Positions 43,401-58,400 are shown, counted from the stretch's first letter. The stretch is 64,000 nucleotides of DNA from Odontocerum albicorne (GCA_949825065.1 OX463849.1:29004043-29068042); one strand, 5' to 3'. Program-made: numbers and translations. The notes: generated by a model not told the origin, from the sequence alone.

Positions 43401-46400
43401 ATTGGCAACATCGATAGGAACAACATTGCCTTAAAGATAAATGGTGTGCCAAGTTCCTAAAATGGAAAATGTGTTGAACATTTGTATTACTAGATTTAAG
43501 CAGTTATATAGCTTCTGTATTTTATTGTAATAAAATGTCCTTGTGTGTGTGGTTCTTGCATTATTATGGATTGGATGACTTGAATAAAAATAAATAAGTT
43601 CGAGTCGGCCAATTAATAGGTGTCGAATGACATCCACTGCGACTGCCGCTTTCCAAAGAATGAGATGGAAAAGAGGTCACGTTTGTATTTATGTCGCCCT
43701 ACATTTATGGCTTAAGCGGTTAGGTCAGTATGTTTGTGGCGTGTGTAGGATCATATACATATACAAGAACACCAAATGAATCAAAATATATTCTTGTTTG
43801 AACCTCCATACCGTTGTTTTACTTCATTAAAGTTTTGCCAACCAAAAGTGAAAAGGTATCTCTTCACCTAACTGTTACCAAGACACATTGGATCACGCCA
43901 GAACCTCCGAGGGTTGAGTGGCAACCATCCCCCTATTTTATATTTGTATTGGTGTTGTACAACAGAAAACCACGACAAAGAAGAGATTTAATCGAGAATT
44001 GTTAAAAAAAGTAACTTTAAAATGGGCATATACGAGTACAAACGCAAAAAGGACATTTTTTTGGTTTTTTATAGTGGCGTGTATGTGTAAAAGTATTAAG
44101 CCAGATAAATGAGTTTTTCATGATTAAATTAGGCCTTATAAAAAATTTATTCCATACAAGCCTACACAAAATGAGCAGGTAAAATATGGATTCAATCAAT
44201 TCACCCTTATAAAGCTCCACAGGGAGCATAGGGAGGCCAAGTCTTCTCCATTTAGAGCGGTGTTGGTAATCTCCGCAAGATACTTAGTTTTGAAAACAGG
44301 TGTCTCAGGAAGATATTGGGAATCAGGTGGTATAACCACATAACAAACGCCGGCGCACACGGCAGGTCGTCTCTGTAATTCGGGAGAGGCGATGGTCCTG
44401 GCTGGGACATATTCTGAGAATGCCCGATGATAGTTGGCCGAGAGCGCTGTTTTTCTGACCATTGGGGTCCCGACGGCCTGGAAGACCCTCTCTCACGGTG
44501 TACCGTTCCTATGATAGGGAAGTCAGCGTTGGGAATGTCGTGGAGGGGTGCTCTGAATGGAGAAGACTGGTGGCCTCCCCATGCTCCCTTGTGGAGCTTT
44601 AAAAGAAGGGTGAATTGAATTGAGTATTCGGGGTTATAAGGCTACCTATGCCTTTGGTCATATCTAATCTATTTAAAAAAATGGTAAAAAAATAAATGCT
44701 TGTGTGCTCCGATCGTCTCACTTCAGGTGTGCTATCGGATCCAGTACCGGAGTGTTGCCGGTGCGTTTTTTTGCTGTGCAACAGCTCACTCAAAGAGAAA
44801 ATTAAGAAAGAGATGAAAATTCTACAGCACAGCTTCAGTTTCCAACTGAATTGAGGTTGGAATGGCAAGGGAATCCTCGACTACGAGGCCCAGCAATGAA
44901 CAAACGAAAGCATTGTCTTTCATCATATCACTGTAAAATTCACCTGTATGGGACGCTGGTGTTGGTTTGGCGCAGCGTGGGTAAGAGCCAGTAGTGGTGG
45001 GGCTAGCAGCAAGCGCTGCACTTGGTGCGCCCAGCTGTCCCCCAGGGCCCCTACCAGCCCCGCTCCGGCCATACCCCCAGCTTGTTCTAGCCCTGCTCGT
45101 ACATTCAATTCGTTGCATACCAACACCTGTAACACATAAATATAGTTACTATTTTCAATATTACTTATATTTAGTTATTTTACATCCTGGATAACTCTAC
45201 GTGCTATTGCTGGGAAGACTGCGTGATCGTGTAAGAAATACCAAAATCCGAGAGGTCCAAGATGTGGTCAGATGGGGACGACAGCGTCGACGATACTGGT
45301 ACCAACATGTACAGAGAATGAATTCCACAAGAATTCCATACATAGCTCTGCATGGGGTGCCGGATGGACGGCGTCCACCAGGGAGACCCCCGAAATGATG
45401 GAGAGATAGCTGGAGCTCAGCATCACAGGAGGACAATCCTGCAGTAACACACTCTTGAGTATAGAAAGTTTAAGAAGAAGAAGAAATACAACCGTACGTG
45501 AAAAGGCAACAACGACAACAATACTCATATTTGTCTAGCATGTGCGAGTATATTGTTAGTATACAAACTCTTGACACAGACTGGGACTGTATTTTATTTA
45601 TCAGTTACCTTCGGTAATCAAGTACGAAACCTCTGGGTGTAAGACAAACATCTGATCAGAGGTCCCCTCTATATTCCAAGAAAATATGAAGTAGCTCTGT
45701 TACAGCTACTTTTCAATCTGAAGTAGCACTGTTCCAGCTTTTTCTCAATCTGAAGTAGCACTGTTACAGCTACTTCTCAATCTGAAGTAGGACTGTTACA
45801 GCTACTTCTCAATCTGAAGTAGCACTGTTACAGCTACTTTTCAATCTGAAGTAACAGTTATGTTACAAGTTACTTATCACACATTCATCTTTATCCTTCA
45901 TCCATTCATCTACCATTTCATAAGCATACATTGGCATTCAATATTTTTATGCCACCGATTGACTTATTGTAGTATTTTAGGACATGATTCATCATAACAC
46001 ACATTTAATAACTAAGGTTACATAATATTTCCTTGTTTCACACCTTTTATTATTTTTATATTGGCTGCATATAATTAAGTTGGACCGGTGACACTCCCTA
46101 CCCAACTTGGGCTGCAACTCTGCGATGGTTATCCTATGATACAAAAGGACCGAGACGACAAGGCCATCCACAGAGCTTGAGCAGCCTTGCAAGGAGTAGT
46201 TCATTTTCTTTAAATGTGGAAAGATGTTGGTTTCCAACTACGGATATACAGCCAATAATCGGTCGTCAGTTCACTAGCAGGCTCACCGCGTGCAGGTGAG
46301 GTTGCCTCTTGGGGTGCTGGGATGGTGCTACATTCTTCATTTCTAAACATTACTTGCAGTATATAATGATTTTTTTTCTTGAATCAAAGATCAAATAATT

Positions 46401-49400
46401 TGTGAATACAGGCGGTCCTCGACTTTCGTACTGTATTTGAAAATTTGATTTTTATCGATATGTATCACAAAAACACGCATACTTCCATGTAATGACTCTC
46501 CCCTCCTCATCGACCATTAGTACTTTGACAATCAAGAATATGAACGAAGCCTTCATGCATCTTGACCAATTAATGACCATCATGGAAGAATGTGATCCCA
46601 ATGGAGTGTATATCTCATGTACGAAGGGCGTTAGAAAGACACAGCGTGTTACAGAACTCTTTATCAAAACAAGAAAAGAAGAGTTCAATTCAACTATCTC
46701 TTGATAAATTTATAAAGAAAACACCAGATACTAATCAATAAAGTGTTATTTATTTATATGCTAAATACACCTCATTAAAAAATAAATATTTTAATTGGCC
46801 TTAAGCAAGTTCTCACTCTCTGTTGCCGTGCCCATGGGGTCGGCCATACAAAATTAGCGAGTTAAATCGCCCAACTTTATGCCTGTTTCTAGCCAATGTC
46901 TAGTACTAATTCGAATAATCTAAAATATGGAACATATAAAGACATCTATTAAGATGATGAATAAATACTATAATATTACAGTTTACAAATATCGAATTTA
47001 CAGAGATTTACCTAAAAGCAGGGTTGTCAGTGCAAGCATTTTACTTATTTAACCGTTGAAATTTGAAATTATTTTATAATTACATTATTTACATTCCGTG
47101 CGTTATTAAAATAATAAAAGTTACATATATTTTTAATTCTATCAAATATTTTATTAATGTATGTTTCCGTATTTTCTGTGATAAGCTGTGACAACCCTGA
47201 CATTGTGTTTTTCTGAGTGAACGGCGGCACAAATGACACATATTGTACATATTTGGTCTTACAAGTCTTCGTAATATCCTTTGAATATATATAAAAGATA
47301 ACTCTATTAGGTTTTATTTTTGATAAAAATTCACGGCCCTCCTGGGATCAGCCATACTAATACCTTACAGCACTTAAAGGTTAGGGTTAAAAATACTTTT
47401 TGATGTTTTTTTTTACATTGGTCTACTTTTGTACATTTCAACTTTCGTACACATTTCAGGAACCAATTAGGTACGAAAGTCGAGGACCGCCTGTATACTG
47501 GATAAAAATGTGAATTTACTGTTTATCTGCTTACAATAATAGTGTTAGTAAATTTAAACATAACCAATTTAACCGGTTCACTGCTACGAGCGCGTTGACG
47601 CGCTCTCCGATTCAGTGCTCGCCAGGCCGGCCATACAAAATGAACGCGTAAACGCGCTCTCCTTTGAGCTTGTCGCAAGCCAATATCAAATCCAATTGTA
47701 ATAATTTATAAATTATAACACATAGGGACATCTATTGGGATGGTCAAGAAATACTAAAATATTACAATTTACCGATATTATCAAAGTTAGTCATTTTTCT
47801 AAAAGCTTTCACTGACAGTCAATACGTGTCTCTGATACAGGGTTACCGACTACAGTTTTTTGCGTCGTAATTGCGATGATTTATAATGACTTCGTTTGTA
47901 GTTTTGTTCAATGGTTGATTTTTAACTTTTGTGCGTTATTTTTGTTAATTTTTCAAAGTATTTATTTACAAAGTGTATTTTCATGTATTATGTGGTTATT
48001 TGCGGTAGTTCTGCGGCATAATACGACATTTATATAGACTTTTTTTATTTTATAGTTTATTTACCTTTTGCGCTTTATTATACATCATACAGATAATTTG
48101 TTGATTTTAGTTTACAAAGTATATTATATTCCACTTTATTTATAAGTAAACATGTTTTCTGTGTCAAGTTGTGACAACCCTGACATTTTGTGAATATTTA
48201 AACTGTGTTTTTCTGAGTGAACGGCAGTTCAAACGCCCCACGGTGTATATATTTAGTAAGTTTTCATAATATCCTTTATATCTGTATACAAAAAATATAA
48301 TTTTTTTCAGTTTTATTTTTGTTGAAAAAATCACGGCCTGCTGGGTACGGCGATACTAATAATTTCCGGCACTTAAAGGGTTAAATATGAATATATACAC
48401 ATTTGTTTTTTGCACAGTTACGGGAAAAGTCCATGATTTCGAAATTCAGGAGACCAAATTACGCAATCGTCGAAAAAATAATTTGAATTTGTGCGGCACT
48501 TCCGGCTGGAAACATTAGTTTTTTTTTGTACAGTAAAAATAATGTAAGCCAAGTAAAATTTTTAGATATATTTCTGCAATATTAAGACAACATATTTAAT
48601 GACAAAATAAATAAAAAAAATATGTACAGTACCCAGTGGTAAGTAATACACACCAGGCTTAAGAAAGAGATTGTCGGTCATAATCGGCTAACTTTGGCTT
48701 TGTAGAGCGTCGTCTCTGTCATTCTTACACGTGTTTTGTTGTGATTTGTCAAGCGTTCTAGCAGTCGTTGTCAAACATATGGTTTGCGAATACAGGCGAT
48801 CCTCAACTTTCGTACATTCTACTTTCTTACTGTATTTAAAAGTTTGATTTTTATCGATATTTATTGGATAAACGAGCGTACTTCCATGTAATGACTCTCC
48901 CCTCCTCATCGACCATTCGTAATTTGACAATCAAGAATATGAACGAAGCCGTCATGCATCTTGACAAATTTTTGATCATCATGGAAGAATGTGATCCTAA
49001 TGGAAAGCGTATATTTCATGTACGAAGGGCAATAGAAAGACACGTGCGACAGAGACGACGCTCTACAAAGTTAGCCGATTATGGCCGACAGTCTTTCTTA
49101 AGCCCGATGTGTATTACTTACCGCCAGGTACTGTACTTTTTTTCATGGGCAGCCAACGCATATAAATTAACTATAACGCATATTAATTAACTATAATGGT
49201 TACTTATTTGATTTTGAAATAGTCACTTGTTTACACAAATTAACTTGTTTACGTTTGCACGAGTAATACGAATAGGATGATGTCATTGGTTTTAATTTGA
49301 TTACGATATTATAACCCATGATTCAAAGTTTTTGATAAATTAATGTTCACAGTTGTTAAATTAAATTACTCATGGTAAAATAAAATAAAATGATGTAATA

Positions 49401-52400
49401 CTTTCTATGAAAAGAACACTCAAAACTATATATGAATGTCACTTATTAAGTTTTGTTCTAATAAACCTCTGCACTTACCGCAATTTTCCTGCCGAGTGCA
49501 AGACGATGAAGCAGGACAGCGGTGCGATGCAGGATCCCCGTACGCTCAGTCTCGCTGCAGTCATCCTTAAAAGGAGAACTCATGGTGTCAATCACCACTA
49601 GCCGGACCTGCGTATCCAAAAAGTCTATAGTAAAGAGGCTTATTTTAACATAATCACACGAGTCGCAGAGTTTCAAAAACATATTCTGGAAATGTTTTTT
49701 ATTTCACAACAGAGATATAGTAATAATAATAATAAAAGGACAATTTATATAGCGCCGTTTAGAGAGCAGACTCTCCTCAAGGATTTATTCATTTAGAGAG
49801 CAGACTCTCCTCATTAAATCAAGATTTTATTGTTTTATTTTGTATCATTAAGTTTGCGAATTATCCAGGGAAACAGACTGAACAAAAACAGTGTTGAATA
49901 AAATGGTAAAAACACAATCTATCATCGAAGAAATGTTTGTTTGTCTGAGATTTATTTTTAACCTGAGAAAGTGTGAGCATGTCATTTCATACTCGTATCG
50001 GAGTAACTAAACTGGTTGAACGTGAGAAATAGATACAGAATTCACATAATGTCACTTTTGTATAATACCTTAAACCAGGGATCGGCAAACTTTTTTCGCT
50101 AAGGGCAGATCGTAAAATTTTTAGATACGATGGGCCAGGAAGCAAACTCGAGGATATTTATATAGTTTTACCTTTTTTTTATTAGGTTTTACCTTTTTTT
50201 AAAAAACAGGTTTTACCTTTTTTTACTAGGCGGTAATAATATTTATACACATTTTGCTGACACATGAAAAAACTATTCAAATATAATATTTACATTTATC
50301 AATCAAGGTATATTATAAATTTTATAATAATTTTATAATACAAGGTATATTAAAATTTACATTTATTAATCAAGGTATATTATAAATAGGTAAAATTTTC
50401 ATATTACTGAACAACGAATGTAACATAATAATAATAAGCTCTACTAATGAGATGAATGTATGTAATTGATTTTTCTGAGATAACATTACATCAAACTGGG
50501 GATCGAAGTTAGTGCTTCCTATCAACAACATTTATTGCAAATAGTCAACTGTTAATGCTGACCTGTATTGTAATTTTACATACGTCATTTTTGAACATTA
50601 ACATTTTCTTGTGATAACTAATATTTTCTAAAAATAAAATTTTTGTTCATGACAAAATAATTTAATTTAAGTATTACAATAAACTTAAAACTAACTATGT
50701 ACTAAACAAAACAATATTACGACTAAACAAAAATAATTTATAAAAACAAACACACAAAACATAAACATTATTAAAAAATAAGATTGGTTATTATTAGCTC
50801 GCGGGCCAGATTAAAATAGGCATCGGGCCGGATTTGACCCGCGGGCCGTAGTTTGCCTGCTTCAGAGTCTTAGTTATGGTGGACTTGAGCTACGTTCAAG
50901 CAGAAATTGTTTATATGGTAAAATATATAAAAAATAAATACAATTTTTCATGGGCAGTCAATGTGTACAAATTCAAAATAGAAAACACTATAACAGTCAC
51001 TTATTACACTAGACTGGTCACTTATTTGATTTTGTATAAAACACTATAATGATTTTATATAAAACACTATAATGATCACTTATTTGATTTTGACATGGTC
51101 ACTTGTTTACACAGATTAACTTGTTTATTTTTGCACGTGTAATATAAATATGATGTCACTAGTTTTTATTTTGTCGCGCACTTGATTAGGATAGTATAAT
51201 CTATGTTTCAAAGTTTTTGACAAATTAATGTTCGCAGTTGTGAAATTATTAAAGATAGAATAAAAAAAAACTTAAAAATACATAATAATTTATATGAAAA
51301 GAACATTCAAAACCTCATACTTACGATAATAATCTGAAATATTTCACGATATATTATATTACACTTGACACTTTCATTGTATACAGTACAATTTGGCAGG
51401 TTTATTTCCATGTGGAAATATCTTCCAACCAAACAGAAAGTTGTTTAAGAGGCCTTAAATGCAAACCAGACTGGTATCTTTTTAAAAAAAAATTAGGATC
51501 CAACCCGCAATCCCCACGTCTTATCAACTAGGCATTATAAATGGGTACTTCTGCAGAAAACTTACTAAGCGAAGATGAACTACAAAGAAATCTTTGCAAA
51601 TCTTCTAATATGTGACAGTAAAAAAAATTGTTGAGGGTAATAAATCAAGGGTTCCAACGGAAATCGAACCTGCAACCTCCGGGTTGGGAGACAAGCGTCT
51701 TGCCAATTAGGCCATGGAGGTCACAGATATAGGGGGAGCTTGGGGAATTCAACTGCTTGGCGGTGAGTAATACACCGGTCGTTCCGCCGCCAGGATCAGC
51801 TACTATGTGGATCCGTGGTTTGCATGGAATGTTTCGTATTTTTAGAATTCATAAATACTTTTTGGAGAAAAAACTTGACAAATTACGATGCATGCGGTTT
51901 TTTTAATTAACAGTAGAAGTTTTAAGTACTTTGGGATTGCGGTGGAGGAAGTCTTCTAGTGTGATTACAGCTGCGCAGAACTTGGCTGTGGTGGACACCT
52001 CTAGCACGTGCACCCTTTTCAGTACGTCCTGAAGCCAAGTGCCCTCCTCCTCATCAGAGTGTAGCTCATCTTCGTAGCATGTTGCTATTTCTGAAAAAAA
52101 TACTCACTTTACTACTTTTCATCATTATCATTATCACCATAACGCCATGTCCCTTTTGGGGTAGACAAAGAGAACAGATCTATACTTCAGTTTACTTTAG
52201 CACACACCTTTCGCTTCTATCACGACAATACACCAAATTTATTTATTTATTTTATTTTCATTATTTTTTGTACATGGAAAACATGATAAATAAATATAGA
52301 TTTATTGATAGCAACATAGCATATACATTCCGAAATCGCACATATATCTCAAGATAAACTGCAGAAAATACATTTAAGAGAGAAGCTATCAATAGGTCTG

Positions 52401-55400
52401 GGCTCATTCCATAACATCCCTCGGCAGATGTACCCCATCAGTATAGGGCGAGCCCGGCCGCGAGGACACTAGATGTTTTTCAGCCCACACCCTGATACAC
52501 CCTGATACACCTGGTAGGCTTACTGCTATACAGCAATTTCTTGCAATCATCCAGCTCATCTTAGACACATTAAACTGTTTTAATTCACGACAGATTTTAC
52601 ACACAAAAAATATTTTTGTTTAAATTTAAGTAAAAAAAAAACAAATATATGACTAATATATATCAATAAGGTGGAACTAGAGGAAAGGAATTAATTATAA
52701 GATAAGGAAGGGAATCAAAGGAAAATGAGGATGAAATGCTACAGTTGAAAAACAAATTGTATTATTGATCACCATTCATCACCATTCACCACCATTCACT
52801 CTTTTGCCTGCCTGCTGCTACTCTTCTTTCAATATCGAAGAGATGGTTTTAAGTGACCAGTATAAATAGCAGTTTCCTTTATTATTATTAAGAGTACATA
52901 GAAGATCCTATTTTTAGAAGTATAACCTGGTGGTGACTTATTGTCTATGAAATACTTATACTATGTACCGCACAGGGTACAAATAGACTGTAGCGTAGGC
53001 ACGTTGGTTGCTGCGCCGCGCTCAGAGAATCGAGGTAGCGAATTCTGAAGCGAAGATCCAGAAGAAGGTAGCGGGGTGGAGATTCCTCTCAGGCAGGTTG
53101 AAGTAGCGGGTCTCAAAGTAAAACACAGTAGTCAGTTGTTACTGAGAATATAATATTTCGCAAACAGGGGACTCTCTATATTATTGGTCCGTCGGTCATT
53201 ACAAGCGCCCATTACCCGCGAAATACAACAACTTTCGGGGTTCTAAGCGCTGCTTAGGCCGACCGGGCCGAGACCTACTCACGATGGCTCGCCAACAAGT
53301 CTTTTATTTTTCTTGCGGTCGCGAACACGATCGGAGTCAAACGAACATAAATACAAGACCATACAAACACATATAAATTTCACAATATTTCAACAAATAC
53401 AAGAATTTACATATACAATGATTATACACAAAATATATCTCAAACATATATTGGGTCCTTACATGTGAAATTGGCGTTTTGTTTGGGAGGAACATAAAGT
53501 TGATTTTTTTTTAATATAATATATTTATTTAATCAAAGTATGTACCATTGCTATCTATGCACTTTTGCCATCTCATAGGTAGTTCATCGATCCCTTTACT
53601 AAAAAAACCATTCGGACGGGAATCAATAAAATCTTTGAAGTCGGTTTGGACTGCCCCATCGGAGTTGAATTTTTTCCCTTGCAAGAAGTTATCCAAATTT
53701 CGAAAAAAATAGTAATCTGTTGGGGCAAGGTCCGGAGAGTACGGTGGATGTCTTAGACATTCCAATTGAAGCTCTTCTAATTTGGTAGCCGTCTGTTGTG
53801 CAGTGTGTGGTCTAGCGTTATCATGAAGCAGCAGTGGCCTAGAGCGATTAACCAGCCTCGGTTGTTTAGCAGCTAGCTTTTCCATCATGGTTTGCAGTTG
53901 CTGACAATAGACATCTGCCGTAATCGTCTGGCCAGATTTAAGAAAGCTGTAGTGAACGACACCAGCACTAGTCCACCAAACGCTCACAAGTAACTTTTTT
54001 GGAGTCAATTTTCGCTTGGGGCATGGTTTGGCTGGTTCGGCAGGGTTCAGCCATTGCGATGAGCGCTTCCGATTATCATACAGGATCCACTTTTCATCAC
54101 AGGTAATGATTCGATTCAAAATCCCTTCATTATTGTGCCGGTTGAGTAATGCAACGCAGCAGTCAACGCGCGTTTGTTGATTTGCTTCACTCAATTCGTG
54201 AGGTACCCACCTTTCAAGCTTTTTCACCTTCTCAATTTGCTTCAAGTGGATTAAAACAGTTTTATCACTAACACCGCAGCCTGCAGCTAACTCGGACGTG
54301 GTTTGCGATGCCGCTACCGCTTCCACAATAGCCTTCAATTCTTCATTATCAACTTTGGTCTCCGGCCGTCCACGGGGCTTGTTCTGCAGGTCGAAATTTC
54401 CAGAACGAAAACGTTGGAACCAAAAACGCACTGTGTTTTCTTTTGCGGCACCGTCGCCATACACATCATTAATTCTTCGAGCCGTTTCTGCAGCACTGGT
54501 GCCACGGTGGAACTCGTAGTCGTAAATAACGCGATATTTCAAGTTTTCCATTTTGTAAACTGAGTGACGCAAAGAAAAAAAACAATTGAGGAAAAAACAA
54601 ATGAATTATAATTTTCGAAACGCAAATACTTGAGTAAATAGCTGTATAAATTTGAATTTGAAATTCCTAACCAAAGAGAAGATATTTGAGATCAAAGTTG
54701 CCAGTACGGCAAAACGCCGGTTTCGTATGTGGGGACCTAATACATATACCACGTATTAAGTATAAGGATTTACTTCAGTTTTCACATACAGATCTACATC
54801 AATGTCTATATCATTATACCACACGCAAGTTTCTCCACCTAATCACAAGGGGTGACCGCACATGTCCGATACATACTATGAGAAAAACGTTTTGTCTTAA
54901 ATTATATTGGGTTGTTCGAAAAGCATTTTCCTATTTCAGGTCAAATTTAAACACAAAATTGCACCAAATGCTCATGGACAGTGGTTTTTAATATTTTCAG
55001 TATCTCAGCCATCTTTCGTGTCATAGAATGCTGGTTATTCTCGATCAAAACCTTGATATGGTGGTAATCTGCCTTTCAGTGCAAAGACCATCTTCGAATG
55101 TCATTACCATTACGGATTTTTTTAAACCACTAGTAGATTTTTAAACCAGTAGAAAAAATGTATCAATCACAAAAAAAAATTTATCCATTTCAAAAATGAC
55201 GCCAAAAAAAACAACCAATTTGGGTAAAAAATGCAACATTCAGCGCACGTTTGGAATAAAGTGAGCAATGAAAATTTTGTCAATCACCATTACTTTGGGT
55301 TTTGCAATATTCATTCTCAGATCTTTCTCTTGTGAAAGGAAAAGTAAATGTGATATATGGGTATTCACCCATATATCACATTTACGAGAGATTGAAGCAA

Positions 55401-58400
55401 GTTGAGGAATTCTGATATTTGGGTAGTATTTTCTCAGATGATGAACGAGTTAAGAGGGATATCGAACGGCATGTAGTGATAGAAAACAAAATCAATGGGG
55501 CACTAAAGCATATATTATATATTCCACAACAGTATTTTGATCCCATACAGTATTTTGATGTATGGGAGCGAAACATGGATGTAGAAAAAGACAGATGAAC
55601 CGAATAAATGCTATAGAAATGGGTGCATTGAGAAGAATACATGGAGTGACAATGTATGACAGAACACAGAATTAATTCATCACTTAAAAATATTGTATTA
55701 GAAAAATTGAAAGTAAAATACCGGCGAGTCTGTGTGCTGTAAAGTTGGCAGCCGTGTCTATGTACAGTGCCTCTGTGGTGGGGCCCAGTCCCCCCTGTTG
55801 ACATGGCAGCTGCACGCGCACACACATCTGCATACTGGAATGTTAATAATTTTTTATTTCATTCTGGAAAACAATATATATTACAGTTTTTTATACATTC
55901 ATTTACTTCCGAGTTGTTCCCATTAGAACTTCCGTACTGTCCCGCATTCCAGAACAATTTTAGAACTGGAAAAATCATAGGAACTGTGTATTAACAGTGA
56001 AAAAGAATTTCGAAGGAAAAAAGTCTGATCAGGTGATAGGTAAATTAATAGATTAAGTTTGTCTTCTATTTGGATAGAACTCGTAATAGCGAGACAAGAA
56101 CTCGTAATAGGCAAGTGTACCGTACCACAGTTGTGTCTTGCCCGAGCCTGGTCCTCCACACAGTTCTGTGACCTGGCCACAAGGGACTCCGCCCCCCAGC
56201 AGGGTGTCCACAGAGCTGCAGCCGCTGCATATCACCTCGCTCTCTGTCTCACTCTGAAATAACAAACAGTACTATATTTATAACAACAAAAAAGCAGGTG
56301 CTTCGCTCGGGTGCTGCTGTAGTTGCCAGACATAGTTTGTTTTTACAAGTAAATTTTGATTCATTATTATTATTATTTAGCAGATATTTTATTTTTAAGT
56401 TTATGATTGTATATGAATACACTATAACTAAAGCCGAATATGTTACCATCACATATTGGAAGATCTACAAAGGTTCCCTTGGTAATTTTTATGTGGTTTT
56501 CTTACCAATTATGTTTTTCTAAACATATCCTAATGCGGGAAAGTACCTAATCTACTGGTCGTAGCCACCATCTTCCTATCCTCATACTAAATTTATTTAT
56601 TTTACATATGATAAGAAATATACATAATTTGCGAAAAAACAACAGGTAATTTAATTCGGACACACAATTTTAATGGATCTGGGTTTGTTGCCTTTCATTT
56701 GTCGTGTCCCCAGTAAACTAGGCTTTTGCCTGCATCTCACTGAGGGCATATAGCATGAAAAAACAAATCGATACTTCTTTCCAATTTTGGATGATGTGAA
56801 ACCCCGTTGCACATTCTCATCAACCTGACAAACAGTGACACTCGATTACATATGTATACATCACGCGAAATCAAACTCCTCACACTTCATCACTCCAGAT
56901 AGATCAAAACATTCATCCCACAATATACCGCACACAATCATGAGGCAAAAAAAAAACATTTATACAAAAATATAAATATAAAACAACAAAAAGCACCACA
57001 CTCAAGAGCTCACACAAACCTCTTCCACAAATCATTCCTCTTGCAAGCCCAAGCACTCAAACTCCTGTCGCAATAACAACCATGCTCCGATCGATTGCCT
57101 AAACTAAACTGTTTTCCTCCCTTTACCTTTATTGAATTTACATATATATATATATATAGTTTGTAATATTTTTAAACTATCAAAACGGTGGATTCAAGTC
57201 CTAAATTGCAGTGCCCTTGAGAAGAGTTTGCTCTCTGAACGTCTCTATATAAACTGTCCTTTTATTATTATTTTATTTCAAGTAAGGTTACTAAAATTTG
57301 GGTCAAGAATCAAATTGAATTTATTTCAATCAAACCAATTGATACAAGTCTAATTATAAAGCATTTCTAGGCAGCAAGGAAGTGACTTCATCTCCTGCTC
57401 TAATTTAGGCATGTGTTGTTTTAAATATATTACAATCTCGTTGTATACAACTCAGCCTTGCGAGTTTTGTCAATCTTTTTCAACCAACTAAAACAGTAAT
57501 TATATAACATATGCTTACCAGAGTGATGGTAAGCGTGTATAATTTAATAATACCTCTAAATTCTACAGCATTTTTGCAATCTTTGGATCTGGGAATTAAA
57601 CGTGCTGTACAAATGCATTACAGAAGATGAAAATGGAGTTATGCTACCTAATTAAGGTTTTTGTTCGGAAGCTATGAATAAATTGAATTTTCAGGTATAT
57701 CTATTTTGTACTGATATCCCGCAAAATATTTTTCAACAATTATGTGGTATTGAAAATGCAATTATGAATGCTGCGACGAAAAAAATCACTAATCAAAGTA
57801 ACATCGTTCTTTGAAAAAAAATATTTAATGTATTGAAGTGAAACTTGGACTTGGCGGAAGAAGGTTAAGAATAAGATTAATGCTGTGGAGATGCGTGCAC
57901 TAAGGAAAATTTGTGGAGTGGCAATGTTTGAAAAAAGGCGGAATGAAGACATCGGAAATTATTGCATGCATAAAATGGATGTTTTAAGTAAGATGACGAA
58001 AGGAGCTTTAAGATAGTTTGGACATGTGGAGAGAATGAATGATGAAATAATGACTAAGTGAATATACAAGTCAGAAGTGTAAGGTGTGCATGGAAGAGGA
58101 AAACATACCTGGATCAAATGGACCCGATTTTGAAAGAAGATAAAATGAGAAGTGTGAATAATAGAAGATTATGCATGACGAGAAGTGTGAATGTGGAAGA
58201 GGCGAAAGTTGTGTGCTTGAATAGAAAAGTTTGGAGATCTGTTCTCTCAACCCACCCCGCAAGGGACATGACGTGATTATATGTACGTATGTTTTATTCT
58301 GAAATAAAACAGTTTTTTTTCAAACTTCCAAATTCATTATAACGAAATATTTTTTATGGTCCATTGAATTTCTTTCTCATGGGATTTGATCTGTATATTT

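Noticed and set aside
44923..44943. RAD51C stop at 44923 (frame ending VNFTVI)
   Set aside because: A good donor precedes it, and splicing to 40491 restores a RAD51C-like C-terminus with its own polyadenylation signal. Kept only as a retained-intron form.
51640..51725. A tRNA gene
   Set aside because: A- and B-box-like signals are clear, but the same sequence is repeated many times with a shared non-tRNA body, so it is a SINE head.
52404..52604. Minus-strand ORF (66 codons) as a RAD51C exon
   Set aside because: Part of it matches a repeat at 27375-27470, it has no RAD51 similarity, and exons 3 and 4 already join in phase.
54298..54563. Plus-strand ORFs over the mariner
   Set aside because: They are shadows of the transposase frame.
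55731..55825. The longest minus-strand frame over exon 3 (CARAAAMSTGG...)
   Set aside because: The alternative frame gives MQMCVRVQLPCQQGG and EALYIDT with exact phase match to the Walker A exon.
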